Below, in pieces: positions 1-9,106 of a stretch of 64,000 nt of DNA. This DNA comes from an uncultured Eubacteriales bacterium (GTDB lineage: Bacteria; Bacillota; Clostridia; TANB77; CAG-508): contig CASFHP010000003.1 of assembly GCA_949294555.1 (NCBI GenBank), forward strand, positions 59,473 through 123,472, read 5' to 3'. Under the pieces are notes generated by a model. That model made no database searches. It saw only the letters and a program-made list of their open reading frames with translations, and was not told the DNA's origin. Every line of letters begins with the position of its first letter. Within the stretch, counting starts at the first letter, position 1. The position numbers were made by a program, and so were the translations under genes.

Positions 1-1
1 A

Positions 2-994
2 AATGTAACAACAAAAGCTGATTGGGACTTTTACGAATATATGGAATATTGGCTAAAAAATATAATAAAAAATACAGTGGCTAAAAATACCTATACTGGA
101 TATAAAAGAAATGTTGAAAATTATATGAAAGAGTATTTTACAATAAAAGAACATAAAAAAACGGTAAAAGAAATAACGGCTGATGACTTAGATGACTTTT
201 ATAATTTTTTAAGAAATGAAAAAAATTTAAAAAATAGTTCTATTGACCATTACCAGGATAATATAAGTAGTGCATTTAATTCATTACTAAAAAAGAAATT
301 AGTAAGGTATAACCCTACTGATTTAGTAAACCCAATAACAATAGAAACAGTAGAAGTTTCTACTTATAATAAACCAGAAATATTAAATCTTTTTAAAGTA
401 TTAAAAGATGATCCAATAGAATTACCTGCTAAATTTGCTAGTTACTATGGGTTAAGAAGAAGTGAAATACTTGGAATTAGAATTGAGGTTATTGATTTAG
501 AAAAGGATTATTTTATAATTAACCATGTTGCCTTACAAGATGACAACAAAGATGCAGAGCAAAAGTTGTATTTTCTTGATAAAACAAAATCAAAAAAAGG
601 GTATAGGACACTTCCAATATTTCCAGAAATAAAAAAAGATATTATAAACAAAATAGAAAGAATAGAAAAATGTAAAGAATTTTATGGAAATACTTATAAT
701 CATACTTATGATGGATATTTATTTGTTCATGACAATGGAGACTTTATTTTACCAAATTATTTTACCAAAAGATTTGGCAAGATTATTAGAAGGAATAATT
801 TAAAGAAAATAACACCTCATGGTTTAAGACATTCAAATGCAACATTACTACATATGGAAGGTGTAGACATTAGAGATTTACAAGACTGGTTAGGGCATCA
901 AAGTGTTTCTTCAACAAATAGATATACGAGAAGTGATTACCAAAGACAATTAGAAACTGCAAGAGCGGTTGAGAGAATATTTAGTGAAAATTAG
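2..994 (+). CDS. Tyrosine recombinase/integrase, 5' end cut by the window edge
   Basis: Site-specific tyrosine recombinase that would integrate and excise a mobile element. The frame is open to position 2, and the residues before the first ATG (41) read like the usual start of a SAM-like core-binding domain, so the true start lies left of the window. The C-terminal catalytic domain shows the expected set: Arg in YGLRRSE, Lys in KTKSKKGYR, HGLRHSN, LGHQS and a final Tyr in NRYTR. It ends 87 bases from the 3' end of tRNA-Arg(TCT), the usual position of an integrase at the end of its element. The element body must lie to the left. Family assignment is firm; the insertion target is inferred from position. 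Confidence 0.93.
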   Translation, partial: NVTTKADWDFYEYMEYWLKNIIKNTVAKNTYTGYKRNVENYMKEYFTIKEHKKTVKEITADDLDDFYNFLRNEKNLKNSSIDHYQDNISSAFNSLLKKKLVRYNPTDLVNPITIETVEVSTYNKPEILNLFKVLKDDPIELPAKFASYYGLRRSEILGIRIEVIDLEKDYFIINHVALQDDNKDAEQKLYFLDKTKSKKGYRTLPIFPEIKKDIINKIERIEKCKEFYGNTYNHTYDGYLFVHDNGDFILPNYFTKRFGKIIRRNNLKKITPHGLRHSNATLLHMEGVDIRDLQDWLGHQSVSSTNRYTRSDYQRQLETARAVERIFSEN

Positions 995-1080
995 ATGTTC
1001 AAAAAAATGCAAAAAAAAATATCTATGCAAAGCATAAATATTTTAAACGTACTTGGTAGAGAATAAAAATCTCTTTAAAG

Positions 1081-1157
<77 letters not shown>

Positions 1158-1280
1158 ATATTCATTTTTTAGATATTTTTATTTAATACCAAAGTACAAT
1201 TTGTTAGAGAATTTGTTAGAGAAATCATCAGCAAACTCTCAATCCAAGATTTAGCAATACTCTTGAAAGTATGGCAACAA

Positions 1281-1321
1281 TCTTAGAAGGCCTGTGCTCT
1301 ATCCACCTGAGCTACTGACCC
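1281..1321 (-). pseudogene. Detached 5' half of a second tRNA-Arg
   Basis: On the minus strand this carries an acceptor 5' strand (GGGTCAG), a D arm and the anticodon-stem 5' side, closely matching the complete tRNA-Arg about 160 bases away. The match stops at the anticodon loop (TTCTAAGA) and no T arm or acceptor 3' strand follows. Several substitutions separate it from the intact gene. A break at the anticodon loop is a common crossover position for tRNA-targeting integrases, so this may be a recombination scar; decay of a tandem duplicate is the alternative. Confidence 0.7.
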
Positions 1322-1404
1322 ATGGCTAAATAACAATAAATATAATAGCACAAATCTAACCCCGTGTCAATCATTTTAAGACAAAAAATCAAAAAAATCT
1401 CCGA

Positions 1405-1465
1405 AACTCGCTTAAAATATAATATATATACCTTCGAGAAATTGAACACTGCACAGTAACAAGAA
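1405..1465. repeat. Partial copy of the TATATATACCTTCCAGG dispersed repeat
   Basis: AT-rich TAATATATATACCTTCGAGA followed by an AATTGAACACTGCACAGTAAC-type tail. It matches the right arm of the full palindromic copy at 6898-7068 and the fragments near 51003 and 60018. It lies 3' of the minus-strand transporter gene. Confidence 0.5.
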
Positions 1466-1468
1466 ATC

Positions 1469-2089
1469 TCATACATTAAACAATAAACCCAATATACCAA
1501 ATATAATAAATAAACTATTAGAAATGATTTCTATCAAATGCTGATTAAATTTCATACTAATCAGTTTCCCAAAAACAATGGCCAAAACATTACTACAAAC
1601 CATTCCCAAAATAGAGCCAATTATCAAAGAAAGTTTATACTCTGGATATTGAATTCCAAGTCCAATAGAAGAAAGAAAAGTTTTATCACCCAATTCTCCA
1701 ATTAAAATACAAAAAGCAATAATAAATATGTAATTTAATCTTAATTTAGTCAGTTTTGAAATAAGACCAGCTTTGTTGGTTTCTTCGTTATCTGCGGGCG
1801 AAGAATTTTTTTTCATGGAAATGAAACCAATTATGCCAAATAGGATAAAAGAAATATATGTAAATAGGTTTAACAGATAAGAAAAATGGGCATTAGAAAT
1901 AGAACCCAATCTACTTCCTAATAAAATTGCCATTCCATGGCTAAGGAATGTTCCTAGGGCAATACCAATTAATATATTTTTTGTTTTACTTTTTGTGGAA
2001 AATGATAAAACCATAATTTGTGTCTTATCTCCAAGTTCCGCGAAAAAGATGATAGTGAACGATATGATTAATGGGTAAAACATATTCAT
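1469..2089 (-). CDS. UPF0016/Gdt1 (TMEM165) family membrane transporter
   Basis: Small polytopic membrane protein of 206 residues, the usual size of a bacterial UPF0016 two-repeat member. It has two copies of the family hallmark: ELGDKTQ near residue 18 in the first helix and ELGDKTF near residue 131, each starting a three-helix repeat, with a short polar linker (residues about 93-107) between. Characterised members of this family export Mn2+ or exchange Ca2+/Mn2+; Mn efflux is inferred here. GAGG precedes the ATG. I looked for a yybP-ykoY riboswitch, which often precedes such genes, and see none in the short leader. The gene is transcribed away from the ABC operon. Confidence 0.88.
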   Translation of the reverse strand: MNMFYPLIISFTIIFFAELGDKTQIMVLSFSTKSKTKNILIGIALGTFLSHGMAILLGSRLGSISNAHFSYLLNLFTYISFILFGIIGFISMKKNSSPADNEETNKAGLISKLTKLRLNYIFIIAFCILIGELGDKTFLSSIGLGIQYPEYKLSLIIGSILGMVCSNVLAIVFGKLISMKFNQHLIEIISNSLFIIFGILGLLFNV

Positions 2090-2200
2090 AAATAAACCTC
2101 ATTTCCTAACTAATGGATATGTCTGAAAAGAAAAAATATGAGAAAAATAAAAAGGAAAATTTATTTTAGAAAATTGTATTTATCAGAATAAAAAATAACA

Positions 2201-2207
2201 TGTCGAA
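2201..2207 (+). promoter_or_regulatory. Spo0A-box-like TGTCGAA
   Basis: TGTCGAA, the core of the Bacillus 0A box, embedded in TGTCGAATTTTGCAA. The same 15-base stretch recurs at 11983, again in a divergent intergenic region. A Spo0A-like regulator is encoded at 62498. Binding is inference only. Confidence 0.3.
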
Positions 2208-2260
2208 TTTTGCAAATCTAAGTTTCCCTAAGCGTGTAATGTGAATTTTTTGTGAAATTC

Positions 2261-2289
2261 TTTACATCTTAAAAGATAAATGATAATAT
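2261..2289 (+). promoter_or_regulatory. Promoter of the ABC exporter operon
   Basis: TTTACA (2261-2266), a 17-base spacer, and TAATAT (2284-2289), a good sigma-A match. It sits 37 bases before the GTG start, which has AAAGGAGG at 2311-2318. Confidence 0.6.
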
Positions 2290-2325
2290 GTTCATAATAT
2301 TAATAAAATCAAAGGAGGAATTTTT

Positions 2326-3267
2326 GTGATAGAGGTAAAAAATGTTACAAAAAAGTATGGAAAAACAGTAGCCGTAGAAGATATTAGTTTTTCTATCAAT
2401 GATGGAGAAATTATAGGCTTACTTGGTCCAAATGGTGCCGGAAAAAGTACGACAATGAATATTTTAACTGGCTACATTGAACAAACATCTGGGGAGGTAA
2501 CAATCGAAGGATATAATACCTTAAAAAAACCAAAAAAAGCAAAACAGCAAATTGGCTATATGCCAGAAGGGGTACCTCTTTATACAGATTTAACAGTAAA
2601 AGAATTTGTGACATATATGGCAGAATTAAAACATGTAGATAGGAAAGCCAGAAAAGATAAGGTACAAAAGGTTATTGAACAAACTGGTTTAAAGGAAGTA
2701 CAAAACAAATTAACGAGAAATTTATCTAGAGGATATAAGCAAAGGGTTAGTATGGCAGGTGCATTAGTAGGAGAGCCTAAAATATTGATTTTGGACGAAC
2801 CAACAGTAGGTCTAGACCCAAAACAAATCACAGAAATTAGAAACTTAATAAAAGAACTAGGAAAAACACATACCATTATCTTAAGTTCTCATATTTTATC
2901 AGAAGTTAGTCAAATTTGTAACAAAGTTATTATTATTAATAAAGGTAAAATCGTAGCAATTGATACACCAGAAAATCTTGAAAATAGAGTTAATAAAAAT
3001 AATTGTCTTTATGTTACAGTAGAAGATACAGAAAATAAAATAGCAAATATTAAAGATAAAATAAAAGAAATAAAAAATATAGAGTTAGTTCAAGAAAATG
3101 AAGATGGAACAAAACAATATTTAATAGAAGCAGATAAAAATGTTGATTTAAGGAAAAAAGTTTTCTCTGAATTTGCAAAAGAAAATATAACTATTTTTGA
3201 AATGAAGAAAGCAGATACAACCTTAGAAGATGCATTTATGAAATTAATCGAAGGAGGAAATAAATAA
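2326..3267 (+). CDS. ABC transporter ATP-binding protein (GldA-like)
   Basis: ATPase subunit of an ABC-2 type exporter, cytoplasmic face. Walker A GPNGAGKST lies at residues 34-42, the signature at LSRGYKQR near residue 130, Walker B/D-loop ILILDEPTVGLD near 150, and the switch His in SSHILSE. The GTG start is fixed by AAAGGAGG seven bases upstream. A C-terminal region of about 90 residues resembles the accessory domain of GldA/NatA-type ATPases. The next gene starts at its last base (A of TAA/ATG overlap) and the third follows closely, so the three form an operon like the GldA-GldF-GldG sets known from gliding Bacteroidota; in Clostridia the substrate is unknown. Confidence 0.93.
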   Translation: MIEVKNVTKKYGKTVAVEDISFSINDGEIIGLLGPNGAGKSTTMNILTGYIEQTSGEVTIEGYNTLKKPKKAKQQIGYMPEGVPLYTDLTVKEFVTYMAELKHVDRKARKDKVQKVIEQTGLKEVQNKLTRNLSRGYKQRVSMAGALVGEPKILILDEPTVGLDPKQITEIRNLIKELGKTHTIILSSHILSEVSQICNKVIIINKGKIVAIDTPENLENRVNKNNCLYVTVEDTENKIANIKDKIKEIKNIELVQENEDGTKQYLIEADKNVDLRKKVFSEFAKENITIFEMKKADTTLEDAFMKLIEGGNK

Positions 3268-3947
3268 TGTGGGCAATTGTCAAAAAAGAATTTAAATCCT
3301 ATTTCTTGTCACCAGTAGGTTATGTTTTTATAGGATTATTTTTAGTAATGTTTAGTATATTTTTCTATACAGATGTATTTTACTATCAAAGTACAAACTT
3401 TGAATATATTTTCTATTCAGGAGCAACGATTTTAACATTTATTACACCAATTCTTACCATGAGAACAATGGCAGAAGAAAGAAAATCAGGAACAGAACAA
3501 TTATTATTAACATCACCAATTAGCATTACAAAAATTGTTTTAGGAAAATTCATATCAGCTACATTGATTGTAGTAATTACAGAACTTTGTACATTTATGT
3601 ATTTTGGTATACTATCCTTTTTTGGAGCACCACATTTAACAACAGCACTAGTAACTTTGTTAGGATTTTTACTACTTGCCATGAGCTATATATCTTTTGG
3701 ATTATTAGCTTCAAGCATAACAGAAAATCAAATTGTAGCAGGTGTTATAACAATAGGATTTTTCATATTAACTTGGTTTTTACCAAATTTTAGTGATGTA
3801 TTTACAGATTTTTCATTAATCAATTTATTTACAAATTTTCCATCAGGACAAATTGATATTGCAGATACAGTAACATTTGTTACTTTTACAATTATGTGTA
3901 TCTTGCTTACAGTCATTGTTATGCAAAGAAGAAAAAGTGTAAGGTAA
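3267..3947 (+). CDS. ABC-2 type permease (GldF-like)
   Basis: Membrane subunit of the exporter encoded with the ATPase just upstream. It has 226 residues and six predicted helices, and opens with the characteristic KKEFKSYFLSPVGYVF segment of the GldF/NosY-like permease group. The conserved EERKSGTEQLLLTSPIS loop between helices 2 and 3 is the ATPase-coupling region of ABC-2 permeases. The start overlaps the upstream stop, so translation is coupled. The gene ends in TAA, which overlaps the ribosome binding site of the next gene. Confidence 0.92.
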   Translation: MWAIVKKEFKSYFLSPVGYVFIGLFLVMFSIFFYTDVFYYQSTNFEYIFYSGATILTFITPILTMRTMAEERKSGTEQLLLTSPISITKIVLGKFISATLIVVITELCTFMYFGILSFFGAPHLTTALVTLLGFLLLAMSYISFGLLASSITENQIVAGVITIGFFILTWFLPNFSDVFTDFSLINLFTNFPSGQIDIADTVTFVTFTIMCILLTVIVMQRRKSVR

Positions 3948-3961
3948 GGAGGTTAGTAGAA

Positions 3962-5566
3962 TTGAAGGAAAAAGAAGAAAACTTAAAAAATGAAAATACG
4001 CTTCAAAAAGAGAAGAAAGATAAAAAAGACAAAACATCTAAAGAAAAAAAGGCTAAAAAAGAAAAACAGCCAAAAGAGAAAAAGAATAAAAAGAAAGATA
4101 AAGAAACAAGTAAATTTGTTCAAAAAATAAAGAAAAACTGGATAATTGATGGAACGAAAACATGTATATTAATATTATTAATCATTGCCGTTTTTGTAGC
4201 AATTACATTTGGTATGCATAATTTAGACTTGACACCATTAGACTTTACACAAGACAAATTATATACTTTAACAGATGAGAGTAAAGAAAGAGTAAAAGAC
4301 ATTGATAAAGATGTCAATATCTATTTTGTTAATTATTCAGATGATGATTCAGATTTATCATTGGCAAAACAATATAAAAGTGCAAATGAAAGAATTACTG
4401 CAGAAGCAGTTGATGCAGATAGTAGACCAGATTTAGCAGAAAAATACGGAATAGAGAGTGGTTCATCAGGAATTATTGTAGAATGTGGAGACCGTTCAAA
4501 AGTTTTAACATCAAGTGATTTAGTAACATATGATTCTACAACATATGAAACCATTAGTATTGCAGAAGAAAAACTAACAAGTGCCATTTTATCTGTTACA
4601 ACAGATGACATTCCAAAAGTATATTTCTTAGAAGGCTATAGTGACTTTACATTAGACTATAACATGTATTATTTCAGTGTATATTTACAAAATGAAATTA
4701 TGGAAGTGGATACATTAAACATTTTATCAACAGGAAATGTTCCAGAAGATTGTGATACACTAGTAATCACTTCACCTTCAAAAGACTTTGATGATGTAAC
4801 TAAAACAGCAATTATCGATTATATTAATCGAGGGGGAAATATTTTATGGTTAAATGCAGCTATGTCAAATACAATGGATTTACCAAATGTAAATGAAGTG
4901 CTAGCATTGTATGGTGTTAATCCATTTGAAGTTGGAATTATTAGAGAAACAGACTCATCAAGAATGGTATCTGGCTCTCCAGACTTAATTTTTCCAAACC
5001 TAGGATATTCAGACATAACAGAAGATATATATAGTGATGGTGTTATTTTTGTAAATGCAACAAAAGTAAATATTAATGAAGATGGATTAGAAGAACTAAA
5101 TGTTACAGAAACAGACTTAGCAACAACCAGTGAAAGTGCATATTTTAGAACAAACTTTGAAAATAGTACAACAAGTGCAGCAGAGGGAGAAGAAACAGGT
5201 TCATTTGTTGTAGGAGCAGAATTAGAGAAAACAATCACAGAAGCAAATGAAGAAACAGGAGAATCAGCAGTAACATCAACATTAATTATTTATGGAGAAA
5301 ACTATTTCATTTCAGACTATCAATTAGCTGAAAATTCACAATATCCTGCTGTTCAACTTGCTTATAACAAAGACTTAGCATTAAATTCTTTAGCATACTT
5401 ATCAGACAGAGAAGAAGACATTACAGCGAGAAAGAGTACAGGAACAGTCACATATACAGCAACAGAACAACAAGATACAGTTGTTAGAGTTATTATCTTT
5501 GCCGTGCCAGTAGTGATTATCCTAATAGGATTAATTGTATGGCAAAAAAGAAGAAGGAAAAAATAG
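3962..5566 (+). CDS. GldG-like ABC exporter accessory protein
   Basis: Third member of the ABC exporter operon. I take the TTG at 3962 as start because TAAGGAGG (3945-3952, overlapping the upstream stop) lies nine bases before it; the frame is open further upstream but lacks a ribosome site there. The protein (534 residues) has a very Lys/Glu-rich cytoplasmic N-terminus of about 60 residues, one helix (ILILLIIAVFVAITFGM), a long extracytoplasmic domain of the GldG/DUF4350 type (IYFVNYSDDD, TSPSKDFDDVTK, YINRGGNILWL), and a C-terminal helix with a KRRRKK anchor. GldG-type proteins are auxiliary transmembrane components; the precise role is unknown. Confidence 0.85.
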   Translation: MKEKEENLKNENTLQKEKKDKKDKTSKEKKAKKEKQPKEKKNKKKDKETSKFVQKIKKNWIIDGTKTCILILLIIAVFVAITFGMHNLDLTPLDFTQDKLYTLTDESKERVKDIDKDVNIYFVNYSDDDSDLSLAKQYKSANERITAEAVDADSRPDLAEKYGIESGSSGIIVECGDRSKVLTSSDLVTYDSTTYETISIAEEKLTSAILSVTTDDIPKVYFLEGYSDFTLDYNMYYFSVYLQNEIMEVDTLNILSTGNVPEDCDTLVITSPSKDFDDVTKTAIIDYINRGGNILWLNAAMSNTMDLPNVNEVLALYGVNPFEVGIIRETDSSRMVSGSPDLIFPNLGYSDITEDIYSDGVIFVNATKVNINEDGLEELNVTETDLATTSESAYFRTNFENSTTSAAEGEETGSFVVGAELEKTITEANEETGESAVTSTLIIYGENYFISDYQLAENSQYPAVQLAYNKDLALNSLAYLSDREEDITARKSTGTVTYTATEQQDTVVRVIIFAVPVVIILIGLIVWQKRRRKK

Positions 5567-5567
5567 A

Positions 5568-5778
5568 GTCCAATTAGGGACGTTTCTTTTCAAAACATTT
5601 TTATGTTAACATATTGCATTTTGATTAACAAAAATAATGTATATACGATTTTATTCATTAAATGGCTAATATTCTTACATTTGCACATTTAATTTCATAA
5701 AATAGTATATACATTATTTATTATTTTAAATTATTATTAACATAAAAATGTCTCAATAAGAAACGTCCCCAATTGGAC
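5568..5778. repeat. 211-bp palindromic mini-element with GGGACGTTTCTT ends
   Basis: Long imperfect inverted repeat. The left end GTCCAATTAGGGACGTTTCT matches the complement of the right end AAACGTCCCCAATTGGAC, and pairing continues inwards through ACATTTTTATGTTAA. A second nested palindrome carries ATTAAATGGCT and GCACATTTAATTTCATAAAA, sequences shared with the element at 12768-12984. There is no coding capacity. It begins two bases after the upstream stop codon and may also serve as terminator. It resembles MITE/REP-type elements. Confidence 0.7.
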
Positions 5779-5852
5779 ACGAGAATAAATTTTAATAAAA
5801 TTCATAAACTATTACAAAATTAGTTAAAGAAAAGCCGTAAAGGAATAAGTTT

Positions 5853-6866
5853 ATGAGTAAAGTTTTAAAAGCCTTATTTGTTATTATAGGAACATTAGTG
5901 GGTGCGGGATTTGCATCTGGGCAAGAAATTTATATTTTTTTCTATCAATATGGAATAAATGGAATTGCTGGAATTGTTGTTTCTAGTATTTTGTTAGCAG
6001 TTGTAATATATAAAGTTTTAAATATTAGTCAGAAAGAGAAAGTGGAAAATTACAAAGCATTTTTAAATGGGTTTATAAAAAATGAAAAATGTTTAGAAGT
6101 TTTTAATACAGTAATTAATCTATTTATTTTAATTACTTTTTATATTATGATTGCTGGATTTGGAGCGTATTTTGAGCAAGAATTTAAAATAAATGGATTA
6201 ATTGGCAGTTGTTTATTGGCAGTTATTTGCTATGTCGTTTTTTTACGAGATGTTTCAGGATTAATTAAGGTAAATCAGTGGATTGTTCCTATATTGATTG
6301 GCAGTTTGCTTTTCATTGGGATGTCTATTATTGATGTAAAGGACATCTTTCAAATGCAGTATTATTTACCACAAAATCAAAGTAGAAAATGGTTATTAGA
6401 TGGTATTTTATATGGGAGTTATAATACGATTTTGCTAATTCCTGTTTTAATTGCACTAAGAAATCTTGTAACGAATAAAAATAAACAAATTGTTGTTTCT
6501 ATTTTTACAGGCATTTTGGTAATTATTTTATCACTAATTATATCTTTTATGCTGATGAAAGTAGATGTACCTATTGAAAATTTGGAAATGCCAGCAGTAT
6601 ACGTTGCTTCTAAAATTTCAATCGTATTTGAATATATTTATGGGTTCATCATCTTAAGTTCTATATTAACAACAAGTGTATCCTTAGGAACGAGTTTTTT
6701 AGAAAATGTAGCAAAGACAAAGAAAAGTTATAAGCAATTTGCATTTTTGATTTGTGTAAGTTCTGTCATTGTTTCAAATATTGGATTTTCAAATTTGGTG
6801 AATTTGTTATATCCGATATTTGGCTATATTGGTCTTGTACAAATTGTTGCGATTTTGAAGAGATAA
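5853..6866 (+). CDS. YkvI-family membrane protein (LeuT-fold-like permease)
   Basis: Integral membrane protein of 337 residues with about ten hydrophobic segments. It opens with KALFVIIGTLVGAGFASGQEI, the unwound-helix Gly-rich motif typical of YkvI and related amino-acid transporter-fold proteins. Family size and helix spacing fit. No substrate is established for YkvI proteins. The gene stands alone between two palindromic repeats; AAAGGA precedes its ATG. I am confident in the family and make no claim on substrate. Confidence 0.8.
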   Translation: MSKVLKALFVIIGTLVGAGFASGQEIYIFFYQYGINGIAGIVVSSILLAVVIYKVLNISQKEKVENYKAFLNGFIKNEKCLEVFNTVINLFILITFYIMIAGFGAYFEQEFKINGLIGSCLLAVICYVVFLRDVSGLIKVNQWIVPILIGSLLFIGMSIIDVKDIFQMQYYLPQNQSRKWLLDGILYGSYNTILLIPVLIALRNLVTNKNKQIVVSIFTGILVIILSLIISFMLMKVDVPIENLEMPAVYVASKISIVFEYIYGFIILSSILTTSVSLGTSFLENVAKTKKSYKQFAFLICVSSVIVSNIGFSNLVNLLYPIFGYIGLVQIVAILKR

Positions 6867-6897
6867 AGATAAGTAACAATTCAGCATATAATTCAGA

Positions 6898-7068
6898 AAA
6901 CAATTCCTGGAAAGTATATATATTATATTTTTCACTATCCCAACACTTTACATACTCTAACTAAATCAGCTCCCATGGGACTATCGCTGATTTAATAAGA
7001 GTATGTAGCGTGTCGGTCCCCCCGAAACCCGTTCAAAATATAATATATATACTTTCCAGGAATTGTTT
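6898..7068. repeat. 171-bp palindromic mini-element, TATATATACTTTCCAGG family
   Basis: The terminal inverted repeats are perfect over about 34 bases (6898-6931 against 7035-7068), ending in CCTGGAAAGTATATATA and its complement. The centre holds a second hairpin (ACATACTCT...AATCAGC with GCTGATTT...AGAGTATGT). Fragments of the right arm recur at 1405, 51003 and 60018. It is non-coding and looks like a MITE. Confidence 0.75.
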
Positions 7069-7115
7069 GTCAAAGCTGTAACAAAAATAGGAAAGAATTT
7101 AGCTAAAAAGCTAGT

Positions 7116-7150
7116 GAATGCTTGCTTTTTTGCATTCGGTATAGTAGAAT
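7116..7150 (+). promoter_or_regulatory. Promoter with overlapping inverted repeat
   Basis: TTGCTT (7122-7127), a 17-base spacer and TAGAAT (7145-7150). An inverted repeat GAATGC-N10-GCATTC (7116-7137) overlaps the -35 and could be an operator. It serves the DUF5711/CvpA pair. Confidence 0.5.
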
Positions 7151-7180
7151 AGCATTAGCAAAAGATAAGGAGAAATGTAC

Positions 7181-8365
7181 ATGAGAGATTATTGGGAAGA
7201 ACCAGAAGTAGTTCATAAGAAAATAAATTCAAAAAAAATCATCATATCTGTTGTTGTTTCTATTCTTGTTATTGCCATCATTGTTATTACAGCATTATAC
7301 ATTACAAATGTTGACTTTAGAAGTTGGATTGATGTACAAATTTTTAGAAAAGAAGTTTCTCAAGATAGTGTAGCTACAATTGAGTTAGAGGAAAATCAAA
7401 CAACAAATGTGTATGCATTTAATAAATATATTGGAATTTTAAATAAAAATAAATTTTACATATATGGTTCAACAGGGTCACAAGAAACTAGCTTAGACAT
7501 ACAAGTAAATAATCCAGTTTTTGATTCTGAAAATCGATTTTTGATTGTAGGAGAATCAGGTGGTCAAAAAATTTATCTAATAGAAGATAAAGAGATTGCA
7601 TGGGAAAGTGAAATAGAAGGTAATATTACACAAGTATATGTCAATAAAAATGGATATGTAGCAGTTATCATGTCAGATACAAGCTATAAAAGTGTTATCC
7701 AAGTGTTTAATCCAGAAGGAGAAGCATTGTTTAAAAAATTCTTGTCATCAACAATAGCTGTAGATGTGTCTATATCTAATGATAATAAATATTTAGCAAT
7801 AGCAGAAGTAGATACATCAGGGACCATTATCCAATCCAATATACGAATTATCATTATAGAAAAAGCAAGAACTGACCCAGAAAATTCTGAGGAAAAAAAT
7901 TATAAAAGCGAACAAAATAAATTACTTGTCAATATTACATATCAAAAGGATAACAGAATTGTGTGTATGTACACAGATACGATTAATATCATAGAAAATG
8001 ACCAAGAAACAGTGGTGTTTGATAATCAGAATAAAAAGATAACGGCACAATCTGTTAAATTGAATGATTATTTTGCAACAATACAAGAAGAATCATCAGG
8101 AATTTTTTCTGCAAATTCTGTCATTAATATTGTAGATTCCCAAAGTAGAAACACAAAGAATTATACAGTAGACACATCTGTAAAAGAGATGTATACAAAA
8201 GGGGATATTATTGCATTAAATTTAGGAACAGAAGTGGAATTTATTAATACAGGCGGATGGTTAGTAAAACGATATATTGCTAGTCAAGAGGTTACAAATG
8301 TTACGGTTTCAGATAGTATTGCAGGAATTATTTATAGAGATAAGGTTGAGATTATAAATTTGTAA
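7181..8365 (+). CDS. DUF5711-family membrane-anchored protein
   Basis: One N-terminal helix near residues 24-45 (IIISVVVSILVIAIIVITALYI) follows a short charged cytoplasmic tail; the remaining 350 residues are extracytoplasmic with repeating beta-strand units (FYIYGSTGS, KNGYVAVIMSDTSYKSVIQVFN, NKYLAIAEVD) that suggest a beta-propeller. This matches DUF5711, a Clostridia family of unknown function. I place the start at the second ATG (7181): AAGGAG at 7167-7172 is eight bases away, whereas the ATG at 7175 would be only two bases from it. It is followed after 31 bases by cvpA, and the pairing suggests an envelope role. Confidence 0.75.
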   Translation: MRDYWEEPEVVHKKINSKKIIISVVVSILVIAIIVITALYITNVDFRSWIDVQIFRKEVSQDSVATIELEENQTTNVYAFNKYIGILNKNKFYIYGSTGSQETSLDIQVNNPVFDSENRFLIVGESGGQKIYLIEDKEIAWESEIEGNITQVYVNKNGYVAVIMSDTSYKSVIQVFNPEGEALFKKFLSSTIAVDVSISNDNKYLAIAEVDTSGTIIQSNIRIIIIEKARTDPENSEEKNYKSEQNKLLVNITYQKDNRIVCMYTDTINIIENDQETVVFDNQNKKITAQSVKLNDYFATIQEESSGIFSANSVINIVDSQSRNTKNYTVDTSVKEMYTKGDIIALNLGTEVEFINTGGWLVKRYIASQEVTNVTVSDSIAGIIYRDKVEIINL

Positions 8366-8396
8366 TAAAAGCATGTTATAGTAAAGGAGAAAAAAT

Positions 8397-9017
8397 ATGA
8401 GTATCATTGTAGATATTGTTATTGTGGCAATTATTGCCTTATCAACTTTTTTAGCGTATAGAAAAGGTCTAATTACACTAGCTGTACAATTGGTGGCAGC
8501 AGTTATTGCAGTTGTATTGACATTATTATTATATAAACCAGTTTCAAATGTAATTGTTAATGTAACAGGAATTGATGAAGCAATCCAAAGTGCCATTTTA
8601 GAAGAAGCAAATAACATAATGACAAATGGAGAAGAAGGAGCTAATCAAATTGTTGAAAGTATTCAAAATAATATGTTGCCAGAAACAGCAAGAACGATTT
8701 CTATTAATATAATAGAAGGTGCTACGATTTTATTATTGTATATCCTAATTAGAGTTGTTCTAAAATTTGTGACAGCCTTGGCAAATTTAATTTCAAAGCT
8801 GCCAATTTTGGACCAATTAAATCATCTAGGTGGCGTGATTTATGGCATTTTAAGAGGTTTATTAATTGTGTATATTTTATTACTTCTTATAAACTTAAGT
8901 GGAGAAATAGAACCACAAAATCAGGTATATACGGCTGTTCAAGATTCCTATATTGGCAGTATGATGAATGAAAATAATATATTAGACATTTTATTTACGA
9001 AAGTTGAGGAATTATAA
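8397..9017 (+). CDS. CvpA-family membrane protein
   Basis: Protein of 206 residues with four hydrophobic segments arranged as in CvpA (colicin V production) proteins. The first segment has the family pattern DIVIVAIIALSTFLAYRKGLI, and the third and fourth flank the LGGVIYGILRGLLIVYILL motif near the C-terminus. CvpA proteins are linked to envelope homeostasis and stress resistance; the mechanism is unknown. AAAGGAG lies seven bases before the ATG. It is probably cotranscribed with the DUF5711 gene. Confidence 0.85.
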   Translation: MSIIVDIVIVAIIALSTFLAYRKGLITLAVQLVAAVIAVVLTLLLYKPVSNVIVNVTGIDEAIQSAILEEANNIMTNGEEGANQIVESIQNNMLPETARTISINIIEGATILLLYILIRVVLKFVTALANLISKLPILDQLNHLGGVIYGILRGLLIVYILLLLINLSGEIEPQNQVYTAVQDSYIGSMMNENNILDILFTKVEEL

Positions 9018-9047
9018 AGAGAATTTCTTAAAATTTGTCTATATTTG

Positions 9048-9076
9048 TTGATTTTTGAATTCATATTTGCTATACT
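9048..9076 (+). promoter_or_regulatory. Promoter of the LCP gene, extended -10
   Basis: TTGATT (9048-9053), a 17-base spacer, and TATACT (9071-9076) preceded by TGC as an extended -10. The same TTTGCTATACT block is the -10 of the minus-strand radical SAM gene near 59961. Confidence 0.6.
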
Positions 9077-9106
9077 AGTGACATGAATTTTTAGGAGTGA
9101 ATTTAA

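Noticed and set aside
1312-1500. Minus-strand 62-residue frame overlapping the tRNA fragment
   Set aside because: No ribosome site, overlaps the transporter 3' end and tRNA-like sequence, no recognisable protein.
2090-2200. yybP-ykoY Mn riboswitch before the UPF0016 gene
   Set aside because: The leader is short and AT-rich and lacks the conserved paired elements.
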